Shown: positions 22,623 through 34,558 of the stretch, in pieces
Layout of the letters: each line of letters starts with the position of its first letter
Position numbering within the stretch: position 1 is the first letter of the stretch
Translations under genes and position numbers: made by a program
NCBI RefSeq assembly: GCF_013426205.1
Contig: NC_089428.1
Location: 496,001 to 560,000 of the forward strand
Origin: Metarhizium brunneum
Lineage: Eukaryota > Ascomycota > Sordariomycetes > Hypocreales > Clavicipitaceae
Direction: 5' to 3'
DNA length: 64,000 nucleotides
Notes under the pieces: generated by a model
Seen by the model: only the letters and a program-made list of their open reading frames with translations
The model's database searches: none
What the model was told of the DNA's origin: nothing

Positions 22623-24306
22623 TTTCCCGTTCTTCTTGGGCCTTCAATTGTAACGCGGTTGAGTTGCTGATTGTTCTCCCTCGTTGGTCGCCATTCTGGT
22701 GTCTCGGGGTGGACAGAGGCAATATCTTGAAGTCGGATTGGATAAACGCATTGAGATAGGAATACCCCTTCTCGCTGATATTTTTGATGACTTTGTTGGA
22801 AAAAGTCGCGGAATTCAAATCACCGGCTTGCTGAGAGTATTCATATGCAACCTTGCCCGGAAGGCCCAGGGAGGTCGCGCCGAATAGTTTCATTTTTTTT
22901 TGAGTAAGGTATTCAACGCTCCTCATTATCAAATTTGACTTTGATCTGATGGCTTCTTGCTGTACTACATTTGCTTCGCCTAATCGCCCTGACCAAATGC
23001 CGCCGGAATCCAGTTGGATGGCGTATACCGCACATATGATCCAAAAAGCCCAGTAGTGAGTCAGGCTGTTGGCTACAGTAATATCCGGGTACCAGATATC
23101 CTCCGACGTAGGAGGTGCTACAAAATCACGCCCATACGTGGAACTCAAGTTTGCCGAGTATGAGTAACGCCAGCCGTCCAGTCGCCGTATGATATCCAAA
23201 AGCTTGTCGATGCAAGCGGAAAAATGGTCGTGCTTTGAAGTAGCCTCCAGCTGGTCTATAGCTTGGAGCAGTGACGGTATGCACGCCCCTATGGACATCA
23301 GCTCCTGGAGAGGCTCCGCCGGTGAGGTTTGAAAGGGAATCGTGCACCACTCAGCTGCCTCCAGAAAACACGCCCTGCGGTATAATATAAAACATATAAT
23401 CTGTTGGAAATATCAGCTTCATGCCCAAACGATACAAGATTGGCGTGTAAAAACTAACCTGTGAAGGGCGACACCCTATAAAGATTCTATGGGATGTGCC
23501 GTTGGCGTAATAAGCTGGTCCTCGGGATAGCATCAGACGCGAAATTCCCCCAATGTGAGCTCCGTAACTACCGCATGCAGGCACCATTATCTTTGGGCGA
23601 CAGTAAGCACGAGTCCATGTAGGTACCGTATATCCATGGTCATCATACCTCGGATAAGAATAAAAACATGATTGCGGCTGAAAGCTCATCCGGGCCTTCA
23701 TTCCGACCTCTTGTCAAGGCTTGTTGAAGGGAACTGAGAGCAGTTCCGTGCGCCGCCAAGGCATCAACAATAGGGGCTCCAAGAGGCCTTCTGCAAGTTG
23801 TCATGGCAACTGCAAATGCCTTGATAGAAGCCGTGAGTGCGTGACCGTTTGGTCCGGACGTCTTGAGGTCTGGTACCACTTCAATCCAAGAGCCACATAC
23901 TCTGGATGGAGCTGTGAGACCCTGGCTCTTTGCATTCGTTTCATCGCGCCGGGGTATAAAGTTTTGAACGACCATCGACAGAATGTCATTCATCGGCCAG
24001 GAGAGAGGTTGGCCAATGCCCGGAGTGGGCAGACGAGGCTCAACGGCGACTTCGGACAATGTAATTCGTTTTCTCCCGGCTGTCCTTCGGCCCGTAGTCT
24101 GTGGTTCCGCGAATATCAAGCCATATTGATATCCACCACACTCGCGGCTGCTTTTAAGACACTGGGAACAGGATGGCGATCGTCCGTCGCACTAAAACCG
24201 GCGCGTCAGTCCAAGGCTGTCTGCGACGGGGATTGAATAGAGGATAACATACAGCAAGCTTCCTTGCTCTACACGTATGACAGATTGTGCGCTGTCTAAT
24301 CTTCAT
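22615..24306 (-). CDS. Zn2Cys6 transcription factor with fungal TF domain
   Basis: Four exons (24306-24253, 24191-23649, 23590-23459, 23400-22615) splice in phase 0 throughout to 504 residues. The binuclear zinc cluster at residues 9-36 has a perfect C-x2-C-x6-C-x6-C-x2-C-x6-C pattern, split by intron 1 after residue 18, a common position in this family. The middle contains VCGSWIEVVPDLKTSG and ISRLMLSRGPA, typical of the fungal-specific domain of sterol-uptake-like or pigment regulators. The C-terminal part contains HYWAFWIICAVYAIQLD. Donors are GTATGT, GTATGA and GTTAGT. All cysteines are intact and no stop is present, so the gene looks functional although it sits in repeat-rich DNA. Targets are unknown. 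Confidence 0.85.
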
Positions 24307-24940
24307 GATGTATTCGCGATGAGATGCAATCAAATTATTGCCAACGTTGTGGTGGTCGGAAGGGTTGTGACGCGCGACGTGTCCATGGGTAGAAAAGACG
24401 ATTGAAGGCTTGTGGATACTGCAGACTAATGCCGGGGGGCTCGCGACCCTGCTTACTAAGTGATCTGCACCGGGAAGAGATTCCGCCGGTCCCGACTCCC
24501 CAGCCTCGTCAGGTGACGTTGAGTTCAGAACTCAATACTGTTGCCATACTGTATGTACAGTGTACACCCAACTGGTTACTTCAGACCCGAACGTAGAGGC
24601 GAGCATGGCGCACTGCCCAGACAAGGAAAGAATCTGGTCAAATCTGCCGGCTTCAGAGATGCGCCGTCACCCCGACGCTCTTCCCGCCCCTTGAGACGAA
24701 GACGATAACATGCCTGCAACTTCTGAAGTTCACCATTTCTTAGTCAGTCTGAACGCGCCTCGCACAAAGTTTGCGATTCGCGCCAAATCGACGGCCGCTC
24801 CCCCTCTTTTCTTTTCCCCACGTAAGCTTACTGCGTACGCGGCAACGTGGAGAGCCATACTAAGCTTCACGTAGCGCATTACAGAATACTTTTACCTGCA
24901 GTTCCGTTTTATGCAAAAGCCCTCTGGGGAGCGATGCGGG
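24307..24940. other. Intergenic
   Basis: Promoter region of the Zn2Cys6 gene and non-coding DNA; no other feature seen. Confidence 0.4.
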
Positions 24941-26026
24941 TCAATCGGCGCCAAGAGCCATCACTCGAACCCTCTCCACGAGGAGCTTGACAGGGTCCAT
25001 AGACCCAGTGCCCGCCGCTTCTACGAGAGACACGTCAAAATCCTCCTGTGTCAAATACCTGTTTGTGCCAGGGCCGCTTCGCAAAGTAGCATGTCCGTGA
25101 GCTGGACAAAGCCCCTCTGGCGGTGTGGCAATGCGGCCGCTGTAGCATGTAACGATTTTTAACATCTCTTTCGCCCGACCGCGGGCCCTTTGCCACACAA
25201 GCATTTCGACATTCATGCGCCGGCTCTTGCTTTCGATGGCCAAGGCGCGCGTGGCCAATCGGGTTAACTCGGCTATCTCAAGTTGCACCGCCCTCTTATT
25301 GGCTGCGTTGTCTGGCAGCTCCACACTACCATCGCGATAGTATTGAGTATGATGGTGACCCCTGTCGGAAACGGGAAATTGTTTCGGAGTGCATTTGCCC
25401 GAGGACGGGGGCGGGGAGCTGCAGAGCTGACGTCGCCGATATTGAGCCAATGGTAGGCCTTCTTTGGCACACCGGCTTCCCCTACTTGGTCATGTGTTTT
25501 AACTCCTGTGAGGGGTTAGTATGTGGTGTCAGAGGGAACTATATCCAGAGGGAAGGTTGCATCCGGCCAGTGTCTGCTTTACCTCTGGTACGAAAATAGT
25601 CTCATGCGAGCGTGCTGTTGGGCTGTCCCAACTGCTATGTCCAAGGTCGATCATCGCAGGTTCGCACCCTTTAATCGATTTCTGTTCCTGATTATCTCCC
25701 ATCCGAATAGTTTTGTTGCAGTTGAGAACACATTCTGGAGTTGAAATAGTAATCTCGGTAGAAGCCCCATCGTAACCGAATATACAGGCTAACTCAGACT
25801 TGGGCATACTGGGTGGAATGTTCGAGTCAGCTTCAAGACCGAAGTTTGACCTTCCTGGAGTTGCCAGCACTGTGTTACAGCTCTTGTTCTCCAGGAAGTC
25901 GCTGATAAAAGGCAGAGTCAGATCTAACTTTTTGGTAATCTGAAAAGAGTCGAATGCTCTCTCATAGTCAATCAACAGCGATGAGATTGACTGTAGCTGA
26001 ACGTAATCATCAACCATGCTTGTCAA
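24941..26026 (-). pseudogene. Unrecognised gene or gene remnant on the minus strand
   Basis: Two open stretches (26026-25529 and 25450-24941) may be exons of one gene. The first is 165 codons with balanced composition (MVDDYVQLQSISSLLIDYER... at the start). The second contains a helical, Arg/Ala/Glu-rich section (AVQLEIAELTRLATRALAI) reminiscent of the C-terminal helix of some zinc-cluster regulators. The intervening 80 bp contains a stop and has CTCACAG as a possible acceptor, but I could not find a single splice solution that joins them convincingly. No zinc cluster was found upstream. It may be a decayed regulator. Confidence 0.3.
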
Positions 26027-27380
26027 TATTAAAGCGACCTCTCAGACCAAACAGTTATTTGTAACTTATATCCGAGGGCACAAGACATTTTAAAGACTAA
26101 AAATTATAGTTTCTTTAAGCAGAAGATTTTCTCTAGCTAGTATTTAAAGACATAGGATACCAATCCTTTCAAACTTGCGTGAACATGCCGCTTGGGATAT
26201 TTAAGTATTTGAGGCACTAAGTCTCAGGCATAATAGACTTCGATATTCCATATTATACAGATAATTTGAGGATTAGCATCCGTACCTGTGCATTTGCATG
26301 ATGTTTCATAGCAACAAGATTTAGATAAGTTTTGTAACGCAAAGACAGTTGCGATTTAGTTACTTTATCATAGAGTGACAACGCTATCGATACATTGAGT
26401 AAAGCTCTGGAGAGTGAAACACACGGAGTCATCCACCGGGAAGTTCCATCTCGGATTGAAATGAGTACCAGGACGGCAAGGTCGGCCTGAAATGTAACGT
26501 TGAACCGAAACCACAAATAAAGTTATTGCAAAGTACATTTATACATTTACACTGTAGGCAATAATGGGAGCATGCCGGTTGCACCATCGCTGTTTGGCTT
26601 GTCCAACAACCAATCGCAAGCGTAATAGTGCTGCGGTGGTGTGTGCCGCCAACACGTTTAATCCTTAAGCGCGATGGTGGTGCTGTCGGTGGTGGTTTTT
26701 TTTTTCTAAGACAGGCATAAACATGTAACAAATCTATCAAGTGGAATGCCCCACGTTGCTATTCGATTCGATGACGTGAGAAGCTGGGCCAGTATTTCTT
26801 CACTATATAGGTGCTGTACTATTGTCTATCTAAGATAACGAAGAAAGGAGGAAAATATTCTCGAGGCTCGTCGTGTGGCGGCTTAGGCAAAACCGATCTA
26901 ATTACACAATGTTAGGCTGCTGTGGCGTCCGAGGCTTCGGCCCGGCAGAGCCTGTGTCCACAGCCCTAGGCATAGCCCGCGACGATACTTAGCAATCTGG
27001 AGGTTTGTGACTATACAAATGTCAAGTTCGTAATTAAGTGCTGATTATTGCGCATTACGTCCGACGAACTAGTTGGCGACGAAAGTGAAGTCTGAAAGGC
27101 CTCTAGCGAGTTGATTCAACTAGCTAGTCCTTAAGCTGTTTACTATTAAAAAAAAGAGAAGTTTATATAATAATAACACTTTATATCTTCCTAATATACC
27201 TCTATAAAAGCTTCTAAAATCAACCTGCTAGGGGAGTTGGTGATAGGCGGCACAGCCGCCGTTCAAGCGGCTTGACCCGTTACAAAGTCGACGTTTGGAC
27301 CTATAATAAGGCATATGCTAGCTGCAAACGGTTTAAGAATCCTGAATAATACCAGGCCAAAGTTCAGTTTGAGGCCCCAA
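26027..27380. other. AT-rich non-coding DNA
   Basis: AT-rich with many TA dinucleotides and short open frames that look like chance. It probably consists of mutated repeats. Confidence 0.45.
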
Positions 27381-28334
27381 TTATTGAGATATCAAAACAA
27401 GATTGGTGTTAGTCCAGTAACTCTTCAAAAAAGAGATACTTTCGCAAGAAACACAAATGGTTTCAATGGCCTTGTTTCTCTCGATTGAATAAGTAGCCTG
27501 GGAGGTTCGATCTACTAGAGACATGCTTCCCCTTAGTGTTTGTGGCTCTGCACGAGTTGGTTGAGAGTATTTAAGGCGATAATAATTATTTAGCTTTATA
27601 TATATAATTATATATAAATTATAGAAGAAGCCTTTGGGTTTTCTAAGAAGAAAGAGGTAAAAAGTAAAAAGCAAAAATACCTTACTATTCCTTAAACTTC
27701 TCAAATTTCCTTGTACACTGCTTGCTGTTAGACCTGTTTGCCCGTAGGTAGCACTAGTAGAAAGCGCACCTATAATAGAGAAAGTTTTAGAGTCGAGCTG
27801 TTCTATAAGTTCGCGTCGAGGGATAATAGTTCCAAGAAGATGGTCTTCCGACGGAGTGCAAAATAGACCCGAGACAGCGTCTATAACTTTGACGTAACTG
27901 ATAATATAGTGAATAATACCACGATAGGCGACTCTAAATGTTTTCTTTAAAACCTGACTGGCCGCATGCTGGCTAAGATCTGGAAGGGAAAATATCAGTT
28001 TAGCTAGCCTAATATATAAATAAAAAGACTTATTCTGTTCTTCGTTGAGATTATTACTGCAATATGCGGAAAAGGTTTATATTAAAGAAGCTGAAATCTT
28101 GCATAGCAATAATTTACCTTGGCAATAAACCCAATCCAGTCCGTCACTCCAGGTTTTAATACCAGATGAATACTCTTCGTAAATAAAAATATTACCGTCC
28201 TGGATAATATTATTATACTCTGACCAATGAACTGGCCGAGGGACATGTAAAAGCAATCCACGTAGACTAGCCTCGACAAGGATCAAGGCATCAGTTGGAG
28301 ATGCTACATAGCCTTTCCAGGATGGGGGTATCAT
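27381..28334 (-). CDS. WOPR-domain (Gti1/Pac2 family) protein
   Basis: Member of the fungal WOPR DNA-binding regulator family (Wor1, Ryp1, Sge1, Gti1, Pac2). Exon 1 (28334-28118) encodes the first half of the domain: SWKGYVASPTDALILVEA, then VPRPVHWSEYNNIIQDGNIF and YEEYSSGIKTWSDGLDW. After an intron with donor GTAAAT, exon 2 (from about 28039) encodes the second half: KTFRVAYRGIIHYIISYVKV, then a SG-x7-SEDHLLG loop and IPRRELIEQ. The acceptor is uncertain; the one used keeps the frame. The loop between halves is much shorter than in Gti1, and no long C-terminal Gln/Asn-rich region is seen. The frame stays open to 27381, but everything after about 27690 may be intron or untranslated. Both halves of the fold are intact, so it could bind DNA. 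Confidence 0.65.
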
Positions 28335-29349
28335 CTTGTGTAAAATTGTGTAAAAGAAACAAGGCCCGCGGGAAGAAGAGAAGAAGAGTTCGCCAGCAGT
28401 TATCCGTTGAGAACTTATTGTAAGCTGAGTGCACATGTACAGGAACTATGCAGAGCGTATAAACGAAAATGCGGATAGCTTACCGACAGTATTTATCTCT
28501 ATTTCGTGAAATTGCCGTTGCTAATCTGTAAGGAAATCATGAAACGCACGTATCCAATCAAAATTAAGCTCCTGATTCTAACATTGTGCCTATTCCCAGT
28601 GTGGTGGCATAAGCCGAACTTGGGTCTCCACTGTGGAGCTAATAGGCGCCAAACAGTATCCATTTTTTACGACGGAAATGGCCCAAAACGAGGAGAATAT
28701 CTTGAGAAAACCCTGGAACAATCTATCAACAATGACGCTAGCCACGGCTCAGACTCCAAAACTAGCGCAAAAGCTGAAGGTCGAGTCTGTGTTCGAGTCG
28801 TTTCATGGGTGAAATGGCTAGAGTGCGGGTCGGTCAACAACTGCATACAACTGTGACCGTACAAGGACACCAACAAGGTCGAGTGCGACTTGGATAAAGC
28901 GATTGTTCACAAGGAGAGTAAGAGCTTCCAAAGGAAGTTCTGACTCAAGCTATCTAAGCCCTAAAGTGGGGCCGTTCCCTTACAACAACTGCAGGATGGG
29001 ATTCCATGCCGAGGCAACTTCGTAAAGCGGGAACAGCATGATATTGAATAGTACTATTCGGTGCTTTGGAGCCTCGTGTCTTTAGGCAGCCCAATTCGTA
29101 GGGTTGCCCATACGTAGAATATGATCACCATCTGTCCGATAAGTATGCCTCTCTTGATTGAACAGGCAGACTCGACGTAATTGCTGCATGACACAAAATC
29201 ATCCGAATAAGAAATCAAGCGGGCTGGGAAACCAGGATAAATGACGTGAACAGAACCCTTTTGGCAGAATAGAAGCCGCATATATAGCTATACCCCTGCA
29301 AAAACCACCAAATTTGGTTCAAATTACCGCAGGTGCCGTCTGCGGCTAA
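28335..29349. other. Repeat-rich non-coding DNA
   Basis: Contains short open frames on both strands with no recognised family. It probably includes the WOPR gene promoter. Confidence 0.4.
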
Positions 29350-29733
29350 GTGGACAGGCCACCTAATCTGGGTCGACCACTCCGCCACGATCCATTTGCA
29401 TGCGTTTTTCCACACCAAACGCGAATACCAACACATACCGAGGGTTCGAAATTCACCCTTTTCGTCATGAGCTTCGCACCCGATGCACCGCAACGCGTAG
29501 TGTCGATTCGGCAAGCCGCTGCGAACTGCTGGGCCAGTAAATCAGCCGTTGATCCAGTTGCTAAGGCACTTGAACCAAGAAGCATGGCATTTCTAAGCCA
29601 AAGACCTATTCTTAATGATGATGAAGGCGAAGCCCTCATTGTGTATGTTATTTGGATACAGCGGGGTGAATTTCCAGCTATAAAAAAAAGTGGAAAACGC
29701 TGCAAACACCTTGCGAAGATGACGAGACCCTGA
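29350..29733 (+). mobile_element. pogo/Fot1-like transposase, N-terminal remnant
   Basis: Codons 48-110 of this open frame show the start of a Tc1/mariner-superfamily (pogo/Fot1) transposase: a helix-turn-helix-like VSIRQAAANCWASKSAV, an arginine-rich link, then LNDDEGEALIVYVIWIQRGE, equivalent to the EEE-x-LVxWIxxLxxxG segment before the CENP-B-type second helix-turn-helix. The DDE catalytic region is missing; the frame ends soon after and only non-coding DNA follows. Confidence 0.5.
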
Positions 29734-31010
29734 TGCCCCTTATTTTAGATCATCATGGTTACTGGGCCTCGCAACCAATTTACATACAAAAGTGCGGGTG
29801 AGGCTGTCCCGGTATTATGAAGGTGTCCCGTAATTTTGACCCAGACTACGTGGCTTGTCCACTTACTCACAGACGGGTACTCTCCTTGTGAACAATCACT
29901 TCGTCCAAGTCGCACCCGACCGAGGTCGTGCCCTTGTACCGTCAAATCAGCGAAGCCGCCCACGCGGCTTCAACGATTTTACCTTGTCACTGCAAAAAAC
30001 AACTATAACTAACCTAATTAGTTTTAGAGATTGCTTGTTGTTCTTGCTGATCAAGAAGAAAGTAAATTTATCGCGAATGCGCCTTTCAGCATATGATGAG
30101 CGGTTAATACCAATTTAAAGGAGACTTTACCGTGATAGTGTGATTTACCGGATACTAGGAAAATACTTATTCAAAAATCGGGTAGTGCCCCCTCTTTCTT
30201 CTTCCCCCTCTTCTCCAAAAGTCGGCCAGCAATGTTGGGACTACATTGTAAAAGCAGGAGCCACTATAACTGGTCTGAGAATGTATTACGGCACCGACAG
30301 TTTAATCACCCTTACCAAGTGTTCGCCTATAAAACTTGGGGACTCAAGCGAGTAGCGATACGAGCCATCGAAACTGCCGCATGAATTCCAAGCGATATCG
30401 AGACAAATTTCGGCCTGGAAACTGACACAGAAATCAAGATTGCTTTGTTCAATATCAATCATTGGTTAATCTTGGTGTGATATCTTCGCGCTTTGCGCTA
30501 GGACTCCATGAACCAAACAAGTGGCGGCGGCCTGCATACCAATGGTACCACCTACTGTGCCTTTCTACGGCTTACCAGGGAGCAACCAAAATATAACTCA
30601 GAGACCTGGATGGTTATATCGCACAGGGGGCTCGTCCCATGAACCAAAAGCTGTTTGATGCAGGACCCAAATCAGAGAGGAAACGGACAAGAGCAACGAT
30701 TTAAAAAGGACCAAGGTAGCAGGTGGAAAAGGAAGCCAAAACGCGAGTCATTTGCTTGTTTTTTAATCAAGTGAAACATGTATGTGCGAAAAATATCTTC
30801 ACACCATGGCTTTTGTTACGAAGCAGGGACAAAGTGTTTGTCGCAGAGCCAGACGGATTAAGCCTGAGACGTCTGACCTTGTACGCAAAGCATCAAAACT
30901 CTTTGGCAATTCATGAATGTAACGTAGTATTCTATTTAATCCAATAAATACCCTTCATATTCATAAAGTTAAAGCGACACTTGGACTGTCACATGCGACA
31001 ACTTAGCAAG
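29734..31010. other. Repeat-rich non-coding DNA
   Basis: Low-information, partly AT-rich sequence. A stretch near 29,820 (GTGTCCCGTAATTTTGACCC) has the look of a mariner-type terminal sequence, but no matching inverted end was located. Confidence 0.35.
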
Positions 31011-31230
31011 CTAAAGAGTGGGGTTGCCCGACGTTGCCTTACCACAAATGCTCAGCACGCCATTGCGGAGCTGAGAATCCAACGCCAGGTGTCGTAGATT
31101 GGAGTTTTGAAATGGATACGTGCGGGCTGCATCTATGATCTCCTTCGTGAGACTATACATCTGACTATAAGGAATGCCACCACGTCGAAGGCGAGACTCT
31201 GGCGGCGTCAGAGTAGTCATACCACCAGCA
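31011..31230 (-). pseudogene. Unrecognised coding fragment
   Basis: About 70 codons with well-formed protein-like composition (PPESRLRRGGIPYSQMYSLT, then helical residues ending LALDSQLRNGVL). They are preceded on the minus strand by simple-sequence DNA rather than by more coding sequence. It looks like a piece of a gene cut off by the microsatellite region. Family unknown. Confidence 0.25.
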
Positions 31231-31364
31231 TCGCGAAGACACTTTTTGACTTGATAATTCTTGGGGAAGGGGCAGGTTTTATTATCGGATCTTTGGCTAC
31301 TCCTATATATATTACTACCTTTTCCCCTCGAGACCAGAGAAACCGACTCTCTCTCCCCCTCCCA

Positions 31365-31470
31365 CTCACACGCACACACGCACACACGCACACTGACCGT
31401 TTTTTTTAGAAAAAAAAAGAAGAAGAAGACGACGATGACGACGACGACAACAACGACGATAACGATGACT
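31365..31470 (+). repeat. Compound microsatellite
   Basis: Runs of CACACG, T8, A9, GAA and GACGAC/AACAAC repeats in direct succession. The long hydrophobic open frame on the minus strand (Val and Phe runs) is produced by this simple sequence and is not a gene. Confidence 0.85.
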
Positions 31471-32998
31471 GTGCCCAGGGCTTCGACCCCAACAATATGG
31501 GACAAAATGTCCCCGATCGTCGCCACGGTGGTGGGCATCTTGACCGGCGTCAAGATTATAGTCGGGGCCGTGGGGGCACCTCCCTAGCGGGTGCCGTCTG
31601 GGGAGGACGAGGGGGAGGAGGGGGCGGGGAGCGGTTTGGGCCGGGGGCCTTGGGGGTGTTTCAGTTTGAGGAGGTTTAATTTTTTGGAATTTTTTGGATC
31701 AATATTCTTACCCTAAATTAATGCCCTCCGGGCCGTCTTTTCTTTTTGGTGCATTTGACGTCCATGCTCACAATCGTGCCTGTGATGTGCATAGCCCACT
31801 CCCAATGTCTTGGCGCTGACGCCATTATGTAGTCTTTCGACACCAACACATTGTTGTCGTTGTCTGAATAAGGATGGCGTCAATCTCACCAGGAGTCCAG
31901 CAGGTCTACTCTAGTTGTTATACGGCTAGAACCCAACAACGACAAAGCCCAGTAAAGGGGCATCGCCAACAAAGGACCTCGAAGTTACACCGACTGAACA
32001 CATGACCTGGTAGAAAGCTTGGGCACAGCTGTTCCCTCCATGTATATATAATGGCCACTCGTAGCACCGAAGAGTATGGTGTATAAAATGGAGTTCGACT
32101 TGTCAGGCTCGCCTGTTTGGCTTGGTGGTTCTCGGGCAGATGTCGATGTTGAAGATGGGGTGAGGGCTGGAACTGAAGACTGAGATCTTTCACTGTGTCA
32201 GCGCCAAAATATAACCGCTTAAGGGAGGGAACCAAGATAGATGCCCACCTTTATAGCAGACGACTGATTGCGTTGCAAATTTCTCTATCGAGAGAATGTG
32301 TGACAAGGGCTTAAGAGAGGGCTTGGAGCCAATAGCTCAATCCGTCTAATAACGGTCTTTGGTATCACGGGTCCTTGGTTTTCTTCGGGGTCTCATTGAC
32401 AGAAGACCTCTTTGAAGACGAGAAGTCGCTGGGGGACTTTGCCTAGGTCCCGTGATTGTAGCCCTTGTGTAACGGGCCATTTCCGTGTGAAAGAATGGAT
32501 AGACAACCCATTGGCAGCCGTCAAGAAGCTTGAGCGGGTTCAGGCGAGCTCTGTGGAAGAGTCACAATCGTGGTGAGGACATGGGTCTTTGGCCGATAAA
32601 AGTCAAGTGGTTACAGAATGAAGAGCCAAGAGGCATGTGCTGAGGGAGAGGGTTCTTGTAGGGAATTGTATGTAGTTGCACTGGAATTACATCCACGTAA
32701 GAAGGTGAGGAGAGCGTGATCAATTTCCTGGCCAGAAAAGGGCAGAGGCATGGGATAGCACCAAGTCCACAGGTGGAAGGGAAGACATGAAAAACGTGGA
32801 AGGGCGCGGAGGAGAAGAACAGGAGAACATGCCTGACGCATTACGTGAAAGAATAAATTTTATTCATTCGCATTATTCCTGCCCTAATTAATGTAAGTCT
32901 AGTCTAATAGGGGCCAGCTGGCAGGTACCAGCTGTCAAAGTAGCCACAAGGTGGGGAAGGAACCAGACTGGTCTGCAACGTGCATTATCCCCATGATC
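31471..32998. other. Non-coding DNA with a dispersed repeat copy
   Basis: G-rich tract near 31,600-31,660, then mixed DNA. A repeat copy at about 32,297-32,477 is listed separately. No gene is recognised. Confidence 0.4.
32297..32477 (+). repeat. Dispersed repeat, copy 1
   Basis: Begins TGTGACAAGGGCTT, contains GGTCCTTGGTTTT and GGTCCCGTGAT, and ends near TTGTGTAACGGGCC. The same ordered motifs occur at 43,872-44,055. By eye the copies share roughly two thirds of positions. Probably a fragment of an old transposon or LTR. Confidence 0.6.
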
Positions 32999-33718
32999 TC
33001 AAGTCTCTAGCAGAAGTTGGGACCGCGACGGTAGAGGGATGTCGCCGAGACACAGATTGCCGGTGATAATGCGGGCACTAATGGCTGCAGCCACACCCGC
33101 GGCCGTGAATCCAAGTTGATTGGCGACGGCTAACGGAACCAGCTCGCCCTTCTTGTTCTTCGCAGCCATCTGGGCCGCGAAGCTGATGCAATCGGCGGCA
33201 ATGCCGGCCGTGCTCAGCCTGTTCGCCACCAATGTTGCGGCGGTCGCGGCAATGACTGCGTCGGCTACTTTGCGGCAGCCCTCACTGACGTCGTTGTCGA
33301 GCTTCCCCGATCTTGTCTCGGTGAAGGTCTTGCGGACGGTCACGGCAGCAGCAATGGAGCCTTCCTGGACGGCATCTGCGATGGCCGCGGCGGTTTTGCC
33401 ATTGTCACCACGCCGCGCCAGGCCGTCGTTTGCGTGTTTCAGGACATGGTCGAGGATTTTCAGAATCCGTGTCTCGTCTTGACGCCTTAGGTTGTTGGCT
33501 CGGAGAAGGGGAAGCGTCGCTTGGTCGCTGATGGGTGGCGGAGACACAACGGGTGGTGCTGTGGCTCCTTGAAATATGCATGCTTCATACGGCGGCGGCG
33601 GTGAACGTGGTGTAGAAGGCGTGGGAGCAATTTTGGTGTCTGTCCCAGATGTCTCCCATGTCTTTGAGGTCTCGGTGGTCGAGTTGGCTCGCAGCCACGC
33701 TCGAAATCGCAGAGGCAT
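32999..33718 (-). CDS. Ala-rich hypothetical protein, 239 residues
   Basis: Intronless and clearly GC-richer than its surroundings. Residues 1-75 are Pro/Thr/Ser-rich, with a PSTPRSPPPPYEA patch. Residues 75-239 are helical, with repeated Ala-rich stretches (IADAVQEGSIAAAVTVRKTF, AVIAATAATLVANRLS, TAAGVAAAISARI). No signal peptide or clear membrane helix is predicted by eye, although the Ala-rich helices could pack as a bundle. A TATAAAC element lies about 70 bp upstream of the ATG at 33718. No family is recognised. The composition contrast with flanking AT-rich DNA suggests a maintained gene. Confidence 0.55.
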   Translation of the reverse strand: MPLRFRAWLRANSTTETSKTWETSGTDTKIAPTPSTPRSPPPPYEACIFQGATAPPVVSPPPISDQATLPLLRANNLRRQDETRILKILDHVLKHANDGLARRGDNGKTAAAIADAVQEGSIAAAVTVRKTFTETRSGKLDNDVSEGCRKVADAVIAATAATLVANRLSTAGIAADCISFAAQMAAKNKKGELVPLAVANQLGFTAAGVAAAISARIITGNLCLGDIPLPSRSQLLLET

Positions 33719-34558
33719 CTTGTACCGCAGTTAGGTGACTCGGGCACGGGCACTTGAGGAGGTAGGTCTGAAGGGCTTTCTGAGTTTATAAACAATTAAA
33801 AGAAGGTCCGTGGTTGTTTTTGGGCAAGTCAAAGGCCCGGAAAGAGACTGGGATGCTGGGCACGGAAAATGTGTAAATTGCCAAGTGATGCGTGATACTT
33901 ATAGTTGACAAAGCCTGGGTTGCTTTCCCAAGGTTCACTCAGAATCGGCTACTACCACGTCCGCTACTGCCACTCGTGGCTGGTAGATGCAAAGTTTCGG
34001 CTAGCCAACGACAATAGCTCGAAAATGGTGTTGGGCGAGAGTTTAATATGGTCCGCCATGTTCTATTGCATATGTAGAGTCTCGCGTGGCCAACAAGGTT
34101 GCGCTAGTCAACCTTCTACAGAGGCATGCTGTCCACAGACACCAAGGAACACACTTGATTTGCTTCAGATAGTGTGGCTCAGCAGAGACCTTTATAGAAT
34201 AGCTAGATACCTAAAAAGCTAGGCGTATTTCTAGAGGCTAGCAATCCACTTAGTATTGTGTATGAGGGGAACCATGCATACTTGGAGGATAGAGTTATAG
34301 TCGGCCTTTTTTGATCTCTTATATTAACGTCTTTATTCCTTTATGGATAGTTTTATTGCCATTACCTGTATTAGGCAAAAACCCTTGGGTTCATCTACAC
34401 GCTACTCAAAACATTTGAACAACACCTCCCTTTACACCAACAAGCACTAAAAGTCGGGCAGAAAAACAAAAATCGTCTACTCGTTTTACTACATCTCAGA
34501 GAAAAAACGTATTGTATAGTACTACTTTTACAAGTGCTGTTTGCATCGCAACAGAAAT
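33719..34558. other. Intergenic
   Basis: Promoter of the Ala-rich gene, then AT-rich DNA and the 3' end of the acyl-CoA dehydrogenase gene. Confidence 0.45.

Noticed and set aside
31011..31553. Hydrophobic Val/Phe-rich 180-codon frame
   Set aside because: The hydrophobic run is the translation of a GAC/AAC/GAA microsatellite; only the far end may be a real coding fragment.
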